Origin: Aradus depressus
Lineage: Eukaryota; Arthropoda; Insecta; Hemiptera; Aradidae
Direction: 5' to 3'
NCBI GenBank assembly: GCA_963662175.1
Contig: OY759225.1
Span: 11,401,601 to 11,465,600, forward strand
DNA: 64,000 bases
Part shown: positions 52,589-62,405 of the stretch, piece by piece
How positions within the stretch are numbered: position 1 is the stretch's first letter
Layout: each line of letters starts with the position of its first letter
Position numbers and translations under genes: made by a program
Notes under the pieces: generated by a model
What the model saw: the letters and a program-made list of their open reading frames with translations, nothing else
Databases searched by the model: none
Told to the model about the DNA's origin: nothing

Positions 52589-53503
52589 ATGGAAGGGAAA
52601 GAGAAGTCGGACTTAGAGCCGATACAGACACGGTCTAGGAAAACTATCCGTACGCCCCCGGAGTCCCCGGTAGAAAATCCTAAATTTGACCTAGAGGCGA
52701 TGTTTAAGGCCATGCAGGAACAGATAGGACAGCAGGGAAAGGCCATGCAGGAACTGATTTCGGGACTAGGACAACAGGGAAAGGCCATGCAGGAACAGAT
52801 TTCGGGACTAGGACAACAGGGAAAGGCCATGCAGGAACAGATAGGACAGCAGACTTCGGAGATAAAGGAACAAATTTCGGCAATGGCAAATAATATCGAA
52901 TCCATTAAACGTAATATGGGTACCGTACAATCTGAATCTAGGCAGGACAATTCAGAAGAGAGATATGATAAGCCTACTTCTAAAGTTAGGGACATGGTAT
53001 GTGTCAGTTATCATGAAGTTACAGGTGGGATCGTGTCAGAAACACAGCATCTAGATAAGGAGGTCGAAGAAATAAATTCGAACCAAAATATTATTAGTAC
53101 CGATTGTGAGAAGAGATTCGCCGATATCTCGAAGAGAATAGATACTGTTTCGGGTCAAACTCAGATCTCAACCCCAAAACAAGATGACCGAATGACATTT
53201 ACCGTACCCGAAGGACATAGGAATTGGCCTACGAACCAGACTTTTGCTCGCGAACAGCCTAGCAATGTCACCTTCCAAGATGTCTACGTGAAAAATTACG
53301 AACGTGGTGAGGTGGCGTTACGTAATAGCGTTTTGGATTTGCCCAACCATTTTGTATTTAAATTCTTACTATTCTGGGAAGGACCTTACCAGATTTTAGA
53401 CAAGGAAAGTCCTCAAATTTTTATTTTAGGACATCTCGGCAGCGACGTAGTGGAAGGAGGAATCTTTTATATGACATCACAGAAGCCGTATATTAGCGGA
53501 TAA
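52589..53503 (+). CDS. gag: Truncated gag fused to integrase tail (element A)
   Basis: 304 codons starting at the same ATG context (TTATCAGAATGG) as element B's gag. Residues about 30-110 contain heptad-like tandem repeats (GKAMQEQISGLGQQ), predicted coiled coil for Gag self-association. The protein follows B's Gag up to LDLPNHF (about residue 250), where the capsid-like domain should begin. It then switches directly to FLLFWEGPYQILDKE, the GPY/F module that ends integrase, and stops at the same SG end as B's second ORF. All of capsid, PR, RT, RNase H and the integrase core are gone, yet the frame is preserved. The N-terminal part carries more substitutions relative to B than the surrounding untranslated DNA seems to (for example around residues 115-160). 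The product is unlikely to assemble particles alone. Confidence 0.75.
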   Translation: MEGKEKSDLEPIQTRSRKTIRTPPESPVENPKFDLEAMFKAMQEQIGQQGKAMQELISGLGQQGKAMQEQISGLGQQGKAMQEQIGQQTSEIKEQISAMANNIESIKRNMGTVQSESRQDNSEERYDKPTSKVRDMVCVSYHEVTGGIVSETQHLDKEVEEINSNQNIISTDCEKRFADISKRIDTVSGQTQISTPKQDDRMTFTVPEGHRNWPTNQTFAREQPSNVTFQDVYVKNYERGEVALRNSVLDLPNHFVFKFLLFWEGPYQILDKESPQIFILGHLGSDVVEGGIFYMTSQKPYISG

Positions 53504-55261
53504 ATTTACAAGCAGGCTAGAGAAGCGCTAGGGCTCTCTTTGAGATTAACGATCTTACTTCAGCCGAGTTAGGGGGGCGATTATTGCAGACGAGATCGCG
53601 GCCCTAGAGTCAGGGAAGAGATTTGTGACGTCTCTATGGGTGTCCATCCCCAGCTATCCCAGGAACAGTTAGACAAAGTCACACACACATAAAACAGACA
53701 CTATTCTTTATTATTTGGGAATTATTTATTATTTTACACTAACGGCCAACACCTCATTATACAACAACACACAAAGAATCACACATACACATTTATTGGG
53801 GACATGGGATTATTATTTAGTTATTTTTTTTTGTAAATAGGATAAGGCAGACGGGGACATTCTGGCACTCCCCTGGGGCTTAACATCGAGCATACCCCCC
53901 TTAGTCGAGCTCAAAGATTCCGAAGTGAATCGCCAGGTTGTAAATAGTAATTTTAGATAATAAGTTAGGGTTAGTTTTTTTTTATTCTAGATATTAAGTT
54001 AGAATAATTTTTTGTTTATATTTAGTAATAGGATATTTTTTTTTAATAGTATTAGTAAGTCTTTTTCTTTTTATATTGATAGATGGGATAATTTAATTTA
54101 GGTAATGGTGTCATTTTTAATTTAACGTAATTGTAGGACGGGGCAGACGGCATATGGACTGGCCATCCATGGGAATTTACCTACGTATTTGAGTTTGATT
54201 AGTAAAGCAGATCTGACTAGGCTGACAGCGAGGCGATGGCACACACATTTGTAGGTAGTCACGTATGGTAAATGTACTTTCAATTGTATTTGTCTGTTTT
54301 GTTTTGTATTTTAAAATAATATTTGTATTAGTATGCGACCTATGTACCGTTGATAATGTCACATTGACCCATATTTTATCCAGTGACCATGATGGGCTAT
54401 GTTAACCCAATGAGAGCCTTGTAAATATATTTGTCACATATATCCAGGTATGGACCTTACTTATTATGATAGAGTGTCGACCACGGTAGGTCAAAAGGTC
54501 AATTTTTTATTTTAGTTAAGAAATCCTAAGGCAAGGTGCCGAAGCATACATGACTAAAGGGGGAGATATATTATAAACTGGAGGGGATACCCAGAATTGA
54601 ATATTTAATTATCGTACACACGGAGAAGGGGCCACTCCATTGATGCTTGTAGAATCCATTTAAAGGGGCGGGATTTTGTTTAATTATTTTTTTATGCCAT
54701 GAACTGACTGTTTGAACTGAAGAAAGGGTTTCGCTACTTGATTAATGCGGATGCCGGAATTTACATATGTTTATGAAACTGAGATGGGATTTGAGTGGGC
54801 TTATTTTTCTATTTTATATTTCGTCGTCGTTCCGGCAGAAGGTAAATACCTGTCGAAGGCCTAAGGAGGCATATGGTTAGGGTCTGGTCAACCCAAATTT
54901 TTGTTGAAGCGGATTAAGGATATGGGAATTCAGTTGAAGCATTGTCGAGGCGTGGGGCCTTTTTGGATGTTTTAACTAGTCAGTGAATGTATGCTAGAAA
55001 TAGAATCATCGTTATTTGCCAATGGAGAGGGTTAACTCCAAGAAGTACAGCGTAAAGTAAAATCATGCTTTGGTCACGCATGCATAGGCAAGCCATGCCG
55101 ATTCGAAAGGAAATTTAAAATCATGTTTTGGTCACGCATGATAATGAGGTCGATACCTGAGTATTTGGTTAAGTGTATATGCTCAGTGAACGAGCAAGTG
55201 TTAAGTGAAACTAATAAAATATGTGACTTCCAATGGTCATTTAGCCGACATATTTTATTTT
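53504..55261 (+). other. Untranslated 3' region of element A
   Basis: About 1.76 kb with no ORF over about 60 codons, closely matching 60638-62387. It holds an internal polypurine run AAAGGGGGAGA (54556-54566) 0.7 kb before the real 3' tract. It could be a dead env region or a retained packaging/replication region. Confidence 0.6.
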
Positions 55262-55276
55262 AACGGGAACGGGGGA
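55262..55276 (+). promoter_or_regulatory. Polypurine tract, element A
   Basis: AACGGGAACGGGGGA just upstream of the 3' LTR, the expected site for plus-strand priming; interrupted by two C residues. Confidence 0.65.
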
Positions 55277-55279
55277 TAT

Positions 55280-56460
55280 TGTAGCATGTCTACCCTATAG
55301 ATAATGCTCAGAACTGGCGATGTCTACGAGAGGATCGCGATCGCTAGGAGCAAAGTATGGGTTGTGTGGTGTTGAATAAACGAGAATTGCATTTGGAAGA
55401 GAATGCTCGGAACCAATGATGCCTGCGAGAGAATCGCGATCGCTGGGAGCGGAAAATAAAGAATAATAGAGACACAATGGAAAGGAAGCCAAGATAATTG
55501 TCTACATCCGGTGTATAAGGAATAAGCAGTAAAGGTTTTTTTTCTTACTCCAGGTTTTCACACAACTAGAGGCAGATGTTAATTGGTAATATGCGATTGG
55601 CTGGAAATAAAATGGGCGGAGTCCGACGACGAATCAAGTCTCGAGAACTGTCCCCTACCACGGTCGGATATCGGAAGCCACTCCCCGTTTTACTCATTCT
55701 TCGCTCATATCTTGGTGGATCACCACGTTCCTCTCTTTGTAAAGCCTAGTTTCAGTATGTGAAAGTACTTTCTTTGCTCATGTCTTGGTGGATCACCACG
55801 TATCTTTTCTATAAGTAAAGTTTAGTTTGAATATGTGAAATTACTAACAGTCTTCGTTCATGTCTTGGGTGATCACCACGTATCTTTTCTATAAGTAATA
55901 TCAGTTTGAATATGTGAATTAGTCGTAGAGACACACTTTGATTTTGGACGGTGCAAAGTCAGTGGGGGTGTAACTTCTGGTGTGCCCTCGAAACTACGCA
56001 GATCTTCAGGGACTATGTGAATAGACGATTTCTACGGGAAGTCCAGAAAGGGTGATCACGCCGTCATTCGCCATGGATATCGTATCGAGGTACCTCGTAA
56101 TTAAGTTATAATTCAGTCCTTCAGACACACGGCCAAATTATATAGATTCAATTGTTGTTTTGTAAATATGTTCTCATTAAAATAAATATGTTAAAGTTAT
56201 AGGTTTGATTCATTTCATTCCCCCCCCCACTCATGCTTCTTCTGGTTGACAACAGTAATTAATTATTGTTAATTACTGATGTCAACTAACCGTTAGGATC
56301 TTGTAACCGTTCTTCCCGTGGGAGTGCTTTCAGCTATTGAGGCATTGTTTAATTAAAGTCGCGATTTAAATAATTTTCAAATTTAATAATTTTTCGATCT
56401 CAATTTTATTTATTTTATTAATTACGTGATTTGCACTCACACAGGGAGGGAGATGGGTTA
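55280..56460 (+). repeat. 3' LTR of element A
   Basis: Same 1181-bp length as the 5' LTR with no difference noticed. Directly followed by (AT)n. Confidence 0.9.
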
Positions 56461-56482
56461 TAATATATATATATATATATAT
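56461..56482. repeat. (AT)n spacer between LTR elements A and B
   Basis: TAATATATAT...; both elements and the MITE at 63461 sit in or beside AT runs. Confidence 0.9.
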
Positions 56483-57591
56483 TGTAGCATGTCTACCCTA
56501 TAGATAATGCTCAGAACTGGCGATGTCTATGAGAGGATCGCGATCGCTAGGAGCAAAGTATGGGTTGTGTGGTGTTGAATAAACGAGAATTGCATTTGGA
56601 AGAGAATGCTCGGAACCAATGATGCCTGCGAGAGAATCGCGATCGCTGGGAGCGAAAATAAAGAATAATAGAGACACAATGGAAAGGAAGCCAAGATAAT
56701 TGTCTACATCCGGTGTATAAGGAATAAGCAGTAAAGGTTTTTTTTTCTTACTCCAGGTTTTCACACAACTAGAGGCAGATGTTAATTGGTAATATGCGAT
56801 TGGCTGGAAATAAAATGGGCGGAGTCCGACGACCAATCAAGCCTCGAGAACTGTCCCCTACCACGGTCAGATATCGGAAGCCACTCCCCGTTTTACTCAT
56901 TCTTTGCTCATGTCTTGGTGGATCACCACGTATCTTTTCTATAAGTAAAGTTTAGTTTGAATATGTGAAATTACTAACAGTCTTCGTTCATGTCTTGGGT
57001 GATCACCACGTATCTTTTCTATAAGTAATATCAGTTTGAATATGTGAATTAGTCGTAGAGACACACTTTGATTTTGGACGGTGCAAAGTCAGTGGGGGTG
57101 TAACTTCTGGTGTGCCCTCGAAACTACGCAGATCTTCAGGGACTATGTGAATAGACGATTTCTACGGGAAGTCCAGAAAGGGTGATCACGCCGTCATTCG
57201 CCATGGATATCGTATCGAGGTACCTCGTAATTAAGTTATAATTCAGTCCTTCAGACACACGGCCAAACTATATATCTATTCAATTGTTGTTTTGTAAATA
57301 TGTTCTCATTAAAATAAATATGTTAAAGTTATAGGTTTGATTCATTTCATTCCCCCCCCCCACTCATGCTTCTTCTGGTTGACAACAGTAATTAATTATT
57401 GTTAATTACTGATGTCAACTAACCGTTAGGATCTTGTAACCGTTCTTCCCGTGGGAGTGCTTTCAGCTATTCAGGCATTGTTTAATTAAAGTCGCGATTT
57501 AAATAATTTTCAAATTTAATAATTTTTCGATCTCAAATTTATTTATTTATTAATTACGTGATTTGCACTCACACAGGGAGGGAAATGGTTA
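56483..57591 (+). repeat. 5' LTR of element B
   Basis: TGTAGCATG...ATGGTTA. It carries two GGTGGATCACCACG-type units instead of the three in A; otherwise close to A's LTR. Confidence 0.9.
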
Positions 57592-57595
57592 TAAT

Positions 57596-57613
57596 TGGCG
57601 CCCGAACAGGGAC
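57596..57613 (+). promoter_or_regulatory. Primer-binding site, tRNA-Lys type
   Basis: Same 18 nt as in element A. Confidence 0.85.
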
Positions 57614-58028
57614 TTGATTTGTTTATTAATTATGCCAATTAGTATAATTAATGAACCCCACTAATCGGTCCCTTATTAATTAATTAATTTTTTTTAATTA
57701 AAAAAAAAAAATTTTTTTTTTGCTTTTTAACGTAGATTCCAGCCTATTAGGCCACAATGTTATATTTTCACTTAAAGTCGGTATTTAGAATCAAAACTGA
57801 AGAAGGATGGGTGAGGGTAGGGACAATGAATGACATCATTTATTGAAATAATTTTATTTTTTTTGTTTTTGATTTTTTTTTTTTATGTAGATTTAGTAGG
57901 CATTTATTTTACATATTATAACTATTGTTGTATTGTGATGCCATCTGACAGGTCACCATAGAAATTAGGTTAGCACCAGACCTCCCGTATAATTCATTTA
58001 ATTGTTTTGATATATATTTCTTATCAGA

Positions 58029-59645
58029 ATGGAAGGGAAAGGGAAGTCGGACTTAGAGCCGATACAGACACGGTCTAGGAAAACTATCCGTACGCCCCCG
58101 GAGTCCCCGGTAGAAAATCCTAAATTTGACCTAGAGGCGATGTTTAAGGCCATGCAGGAACAGATGGGAAACTTGGGAAAGGATTTAAAAGCGGACATGC
58201 AGGAACAGATAGGACAGCAGGGAAAGGCCATGCAGGAACAGATTTCGGGACTAGGACAACAGGGAAAGGCCATGCAGGAACAGATAGGACAGCAGACTTC
58301 GGAGATAAAGGAACAAATTTCGGCAATGGCAAATAATATCGAATCCATTAATCGCGATATGGGCACTCTACGATCTGAGTCCGGAGAATTGAGAACTAGA
58401 CAGGATAATTTAGAAGGGAAATATGACAAACATGTTTCTGAAGTTAGGGACATGGTAGATGTCTGTCATCATGAAATGACAGGTAGGATCATGTCAGAAA
58501 CACAACGTTTAGATAAGGAGGTCGAGGAAATAAATTCGAACCAAAATCTTTTTCGTACCGATTGTGAGAAGAGATTCGCCAATATCTCGAAGAGAATAGA
58601 TACTGTTTCGGGTCAAAATCAGGTCTCAACCCCAAAACATAATGACCAAGTGACGTTCCCCATCCCTGAAGAACATAAGGATTGGTATACAGGTCAGACC
58701 TTTGCTCGCGAACAACCTAGTAACGTCACTTTCCAAAATACGTATATAAAAAATTACGAACGTAACAAGGTAACGTTCCGTAACAATGTGTTGGATTTAC
58801 CCAACCATTTCATATCAAATTTAGAAATTGCATATAGTCACATTGGAGAATTTTATAATCTGAACGAATTTATAAAGTCACATTTAAAGGGCGAGGGTCT
58901 GGATTGGTTCCTTGTAAAGTCAGGAAGTATCCGCTCTTTTGATGAATTCGTCAATGCGTTCAAAGATAGGTTCTGCGGGGAGAAATATGACGTTATAGTC
59001 CGTAGGGAACTTGATACCCAAGGCTATGCCGATCATATGGATAAAACACCCAGCGAACATTTTTCAAAATTAGTGTCACGACTCCAGGATAGTACATATA
59101 AAATTCCGGAAGGCTACGTATGTGAACTATTAAGCAAACATTATGGAGAGACGGTCGAAAATTCAGTTAGGATCCAGGGAATAATCTCTATTGAGAGACT
59201 ACATGAGCAAATAATTAGGATAGGTACTAACATAATTAGACGTGATTGTAAATTAAAGGATAGTTCTTGGAAAGGCGGGGAAAGACAGTACCGACCAGAT
59301 AGTCTTCCGAAAAACAATAACTTTCCCAAACAAGACCTACCTCGTTACAATTCTGGGAATGCACGGGGAACCTCTCACTACAATCAAGAGAGAGGGAATC
59401 AATTTAGCCGAGGCCCTTCCCGCGAGTCAAATCCAAATTACGATCGGCCACGTAATTACTATGACTCAAATCAGAATTATAATCGACCACCTAATTATAG
59501 GGATAACCAGTCGAAACCTAATGTAAGAAACATGGAGGTAGTGACAGACAACAATGTCAATACAGACATGAAAGAAATAAAGCAATCCCTTGGAGAGTTG
59601 GCTAACAACCTGAAACCAATTGTTGACCGCTTGATAAAAAACTAA
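58029..59645 (+). CDS. gag: Gag polyprotein of element B
   Basis: 538 codons, start ATG in TCAGAATGG. Domains: an N-terminal acidic/basic stretch; residues about 38-115 with tandem GKAMQEQI/GQQ repeats in heptad register (coiled coil); a linker; residues about 225-400 a capsid-like region with the Ty3-type gag signature (LKGEGLDWFLV at about 286, then FDEFVNAFKDRF and a conserved EHFSKLVSRL helix); residues about 410-510 rich in Arg, Asn, Tyr and Gly (YDRPRNYY, YNRPPNYR), a likely nucleic-acid-binding tail; and a final helical segment. There is no CCHC zinc knuckle, so RNA binding would rely on the basic tail, as in some other Gag proteins. The intact frame suggests selection or recent amplification. 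The last sense codons are AAA AAC before TAA, forming the frameshift site described next. Confidence 0.85.
   Translation: MEGKGKSDLEPIQTRSRKTIRTPPESPVENPKFDLEAMFKAMQEQMGNLGKDLKADMQEQIGQQGKAMQEQISGLGQQGKAMQEQIGQQTSEIKEQISAMANNIESINRDMGTLRSESGELRTRQDNLEGKYDKHVSEVRDMVDVCHHEMTGRIMSETQRLDKEVEEINSNQNLFRTDCEKRFANISKRIDTVSGQNQVSTPKHNDQVTFPIPEEHKDWYTGQTFAREQPSNVTFQNTYIKNYERNKVTFRNNVLDLPNHFISNLEIAYSHIGEFYNLNEFIKSHLKGEGLDWFLVKSGSIRSFDEFVNAFKDRFCGEKYDVIVRRELDTQGYADHMDKTPSEHFSKLVSRLQDSTYKIPEGYVCELLSKHYGETVENSVRIQGIISIERLHEQIIRIGTNIIRRDCKLKDSSWKGGERQYRPDSLPKNNNFPKQDLPRYNSGNARGTSHYNQERGNQFSRGPSRESNPNYDRPRNYYDSNQNYNRPPNYRDNQSKPNVRNMEVVTDNNVNTDMKEIKQSLGELANNLKPIVDRLIKN
59636..59642 (+). promoter_or_regulatory. 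Slippery heptamer A AAA AAC
   Basis: In gag's register the bases are A|AAA|AAC, immediately followed by the gag stop TAA (59643-59645). This X XXY YYZ heptamer is a classical -1 ribosomal frameshift site, used for example at the gag-pro junction of some betaretroviruses. The -1 frame is open here and leads without a stop into ORF2. Confidence 0.85.
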
Positions 59646-59649
59646 GTAG

Positions 59650-59801
59650 CAGGAGTGGGATGAACAAACTTAAAACTATGGGGGGAGGTAAATTTAAATT
59701 CAAGGGGGACATACGCAGTTTGCTTGGTACAGAAATGATGACGAGATTGACAGGGGACATTGACCTACATACTAACGTTGACAATAGATGTCCCACTCCT
59801 G
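59650..59801 (+). promoter_or_regulatory. Long-range stem downstream of slippery site
   Basis: CAGGAGTGGGA (59650-59660) is exactly complementary to TCCCACTCCTG (59791-59801), extendable by three G-U pairs. It starts 7 nt after the heptamer, the usual spacer for -1 frameshift stimulators. The loop is 130 nt, unusually long, and may fold further. Function is inferred from position and complementarity. Confidence 0.6.
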
Positions 59802-60637
59802 TAAAGGTAAAGACAGACAGTAACAACGGACTGACATTGATGAAGCTTCAAGGGTACCAAGAAGGTAGCGGTTTAGGAAGACACGGTAATGGACGTTTGG
59901 AACCAGTTTTTATCAGCACGAGAAGACCACTTCAAGGATTAGGTTACGAGTACAAATTTTTTGATATCAGATCACCAGTTAACGTAGAATCAATAGCAAA
60001 GACATCCTTACCAATCACTGCTAAGCAGGAAGAGCCCATCGACAAACAAACATACCCCGACAATACTATGACTGCCCCAGATCACATAAATTCATCAAGC
60101 ATAAAAGAGGACGAAATCACAGACAGACTGACAGGGAATGACAAAAACATAACTTTCCCAGATGACGTCAGAATATCATCTCTGATGCAGGAGTTTTCTG
60201 TCCTACTTAGAAACGAGGACGAAGTAACAGACATATCGACAGACAATGACCACATAATCCGCTACCCGACTAATGGCAACCCCACTTGTGAAGAACATCC
60301 GCAGGTGAACTTCATCAAAGACAATAGGATAACTGACATTTCGGGACTACAACAACAGACTTACAAATTTACAGAAAAACAGGCCGAAAGACAGAAACAA
60401 AACTTTGAGGTACGACACCAACAGACTACGTTAGAAATTGGCGATCAGGTGTTAGTACAATCTCTGCGGATATCCACCGGTAAGAGGGAAATATTACTAT
60501 TACTATTCTGGGAAGGACCTTATCAGATTTTAGACAAGGAAAGTCCTCAAATTTTTATTTTAGGACATCTCGGCAGCGACATAGCGGAAGGAGGAATCTT
60601 TTATACGATCTTACAGAAGCCGTGTATTAGCGGATAA
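59660..60637 (+). CDS. Pol remnant: G-patch plus integrase C-terminal module
   Basis: 325 codons from the ATG at 59660; more likely expressed as a Gag extension because the frame is open back to the slippery site. Residues 60-97 (LMKLQGYQEGSGLGRHGNGR, then LEPVF and PLQGLGY) fit the G-patch pattern GxxxGxGLG...G...P...GLGY, an RNA-binding motif otherwise known from betaretroviral protease regions. Residues about 100-240 are acidic, Asn/Thr/Asp-rich and without a known fold. From about 240 the sequence becomes RQKQNFEVRHQQTTLEIGDQ, VLVQSLRIST and FWEGPYQIL, the C-terminal integrase beta domain and GPY/F module. No DTG/DSG protease, YxDD reverse transcriptase or DDE residues occur. The internal deletion kept the frame. 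It may instead be a newly evolved accessory protein. Confidence 0.75.
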   Translation: MNKLKTMGGGKFKFKGDIRSLLGTEMMTRLTGDIDLHTNVDNRCPTPVKVKTDSNNGLTLMKLQGYQEGSGLGRHGNGRLEPVFISTRRPLQGLGYEYKFFDIRSPVNVESIAKTSLPITAKQEEPIDKQTYPDNTMTAPDHINSSSIKEDEITDRLTGNDKNITFPDDVRISSLMQEFSVLLRNEDEVTDISTDNDHIIRYPTNGNPTCEEHPQVNFIKDNRITDISGLQQQTYKFTEKQAERQKQNFEVRHQQTTLEIGDQVLVQSLRISTGKREILLLLFWEGPYQILDKESPQIFILGHLGSDIAEGGIFYTILQKPCISG

Positions 60638-62387
60638 ATTTACAAGCAGGCTAGAGAAGCGCTAGGGCTCTCTTTGAGATTAACGATCTTACTTCAGCCG
60701 AGTTAGGGGGGCGATTATTGCAGACGAGATCGCGGCCCTAGAGTCAGGGAAGAGATTTGTGACGTCTCTATGGGTGTCCATCCCCAGCTATCCCAGGAAC
60801 AGTTAGACAAAGTCACACATACATAAAACAGACACTATTTTTATTATTTGGGAATTATTTATTATTTTACACTAACGGCCAACACCTCATTATACAACAA
60901 CACACAAAGAATCACACATACACATTTATTGGGGACACGGGATTTATTATTTAGTTATTTTTTTTTGTAAATAGGATAAGGCAGACGGGGACATTCTGGC
61001 CCTCCCCTGGGGCTTAACATCGAGCATACCCCCCTTAGTCGAGCTCAAAGATTCCAAAGTGAATCGCCAGGTTGTAAATAGTATAATAAGTTAGGGTTAG
61101 TTTTTTTTTTTTAATTCTAGATATTAAGTTAGGATAATTTTTTGTTCATATATTTAGTAAGAGTATTTTTTTTAAATAGTATTAACAATTTGTTTATGAT
61201 GTTGGGATAATTTAGTTTAGATAGGTTTGTGGCTTCATTTGAAATTGACATAATTGTAGGACGGGGCAGACGGTATATGGATTGGCCATCCATGGGAATA
61301 TACCTACGTATTTAAATTTGATTAGGAGACGCGGATCTGAGTAGGCTGACAGCGAGGCGATGGCACACACATTTGTAGGTAGTCACGTATGGTAAATGTA
61401 CTTTCAATTGTATTTGTCTGTCTTGTTTTGTATTTTAAAATAATATTTGTATTAGTATCCGACCGTGTGTATCTATTGAAAATGTCACATTGACCCATAT
61501 TTTATCTAGTGACCATGATGGGCTATGTTAACCCAATGAGAGCCTTGTAAATATATTTGTAACATATATTCAGGTATGGACCTTACTTATTATGATGCAG
61601 TGTCGACCACGGTAGGTCAAATGTCAATTTTGTTATTTTATTTAAGAAATCCTAGGGCAAGGTGCCGAAGCATACATGACTAAAGGGGGAGATATATTAT
61701 AAACTGGAGGGGATACCCAGAATTGAATATTTAATTATCGTACACACGGAGAAGGGGCCACTCCATTGATGCTTGTAGAATCCATTTAAAGGGGCGGGAT
61801 TTTGTTTAATTATTTTTTTATGCCATGAACTGACTGTTTGAACTGAAGAAAGGGTTTCGCTACTTGATTAATGCGGATGCCGGAATTTACATATATTTAT
61901 GAAACTGAGATGGGATTTGAGTGGGCTTATTTTTCTATTTTATATTTCGTCGTCGTTCCGGCAGAAGGTAAATACCTGTCGAAGGCCTAAGGAGGCATAT
62001 GGTTAGGGTTTGGTCAACCCAAATTTTTGTTGAAGCGGATTAGGTATATGGGAATTCAGTTGAAACATTGTCGAGGCGTGGGGCCTTTTTGGATGTTTTA
62101 ACTAGTCAGTGAATGTATGCTAGAAATAGAATCATCGTTATTTGCCAATGGAGAGGGTTAATTCCAAGAAGTACAGCGTAAAGTAAAATCATGCTTTGGT
62201 CACGCATGCATAGGCAAGCCATGCCGATTCGAAAGGAAATTTAAAATCATGTTTTGGTCACGCATGATAATGAGGTCGATACCTGAGTATTTGGTTAAGT
62301 GTATATGCTCAGTGAACGAGCAAGTGTTAAGTGAAACTAATAAAATATGTGACTTCCAATGGTCATTTAGCCGACATATTTTATTTT
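60638..62387 (+). other. Untranslated 3' region of element B
   Basis: Closely matches 53504-55261, including AAAGGGGGAGA at 61682-61692. No ORF. Confidence 0.6.
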
Positions 62388-62402
62388 AACGGGAACGGGG
62401 GA
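62388..62402 (+). promoter_or_regulatory. Polypurine tract, element B
   Basis: AACGGGAACGGGGGA immediately before the 3' LTR. Confidence 0.65.
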
Positions 62403-62405
62403 TAT

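Larger units (their letters stand above)
50958..56460 (+). mobile_element. LTR retrotransposon A, non-autonomous, 5.5 kb
   Basis: Order: 1181-bp LTR, primer-binding site, about 430-bp leader, one 304-codon ORF, 1.76-kb untranslated 3' region, polypurine tract, 1181-bp LTR. It lies in an AT repeat, so its target duplication cannot be read. The two LTRs look identical on line-by-line reading, implying recent insertion. Everything from mid-gag through the integrase core is deleted. Lineage: Ty3-like from the GPY/F tail; the LTR length and Lys primer recall the Osvaldo group, but this is inference. Confidence 0.9.

Noticed and set aside
57998..58453. Cys/Pro-rich minus frame opposite gag (also 52558-52995)
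   Set aside because: Exact antisense shadow of the gag coiled-coil repeats.
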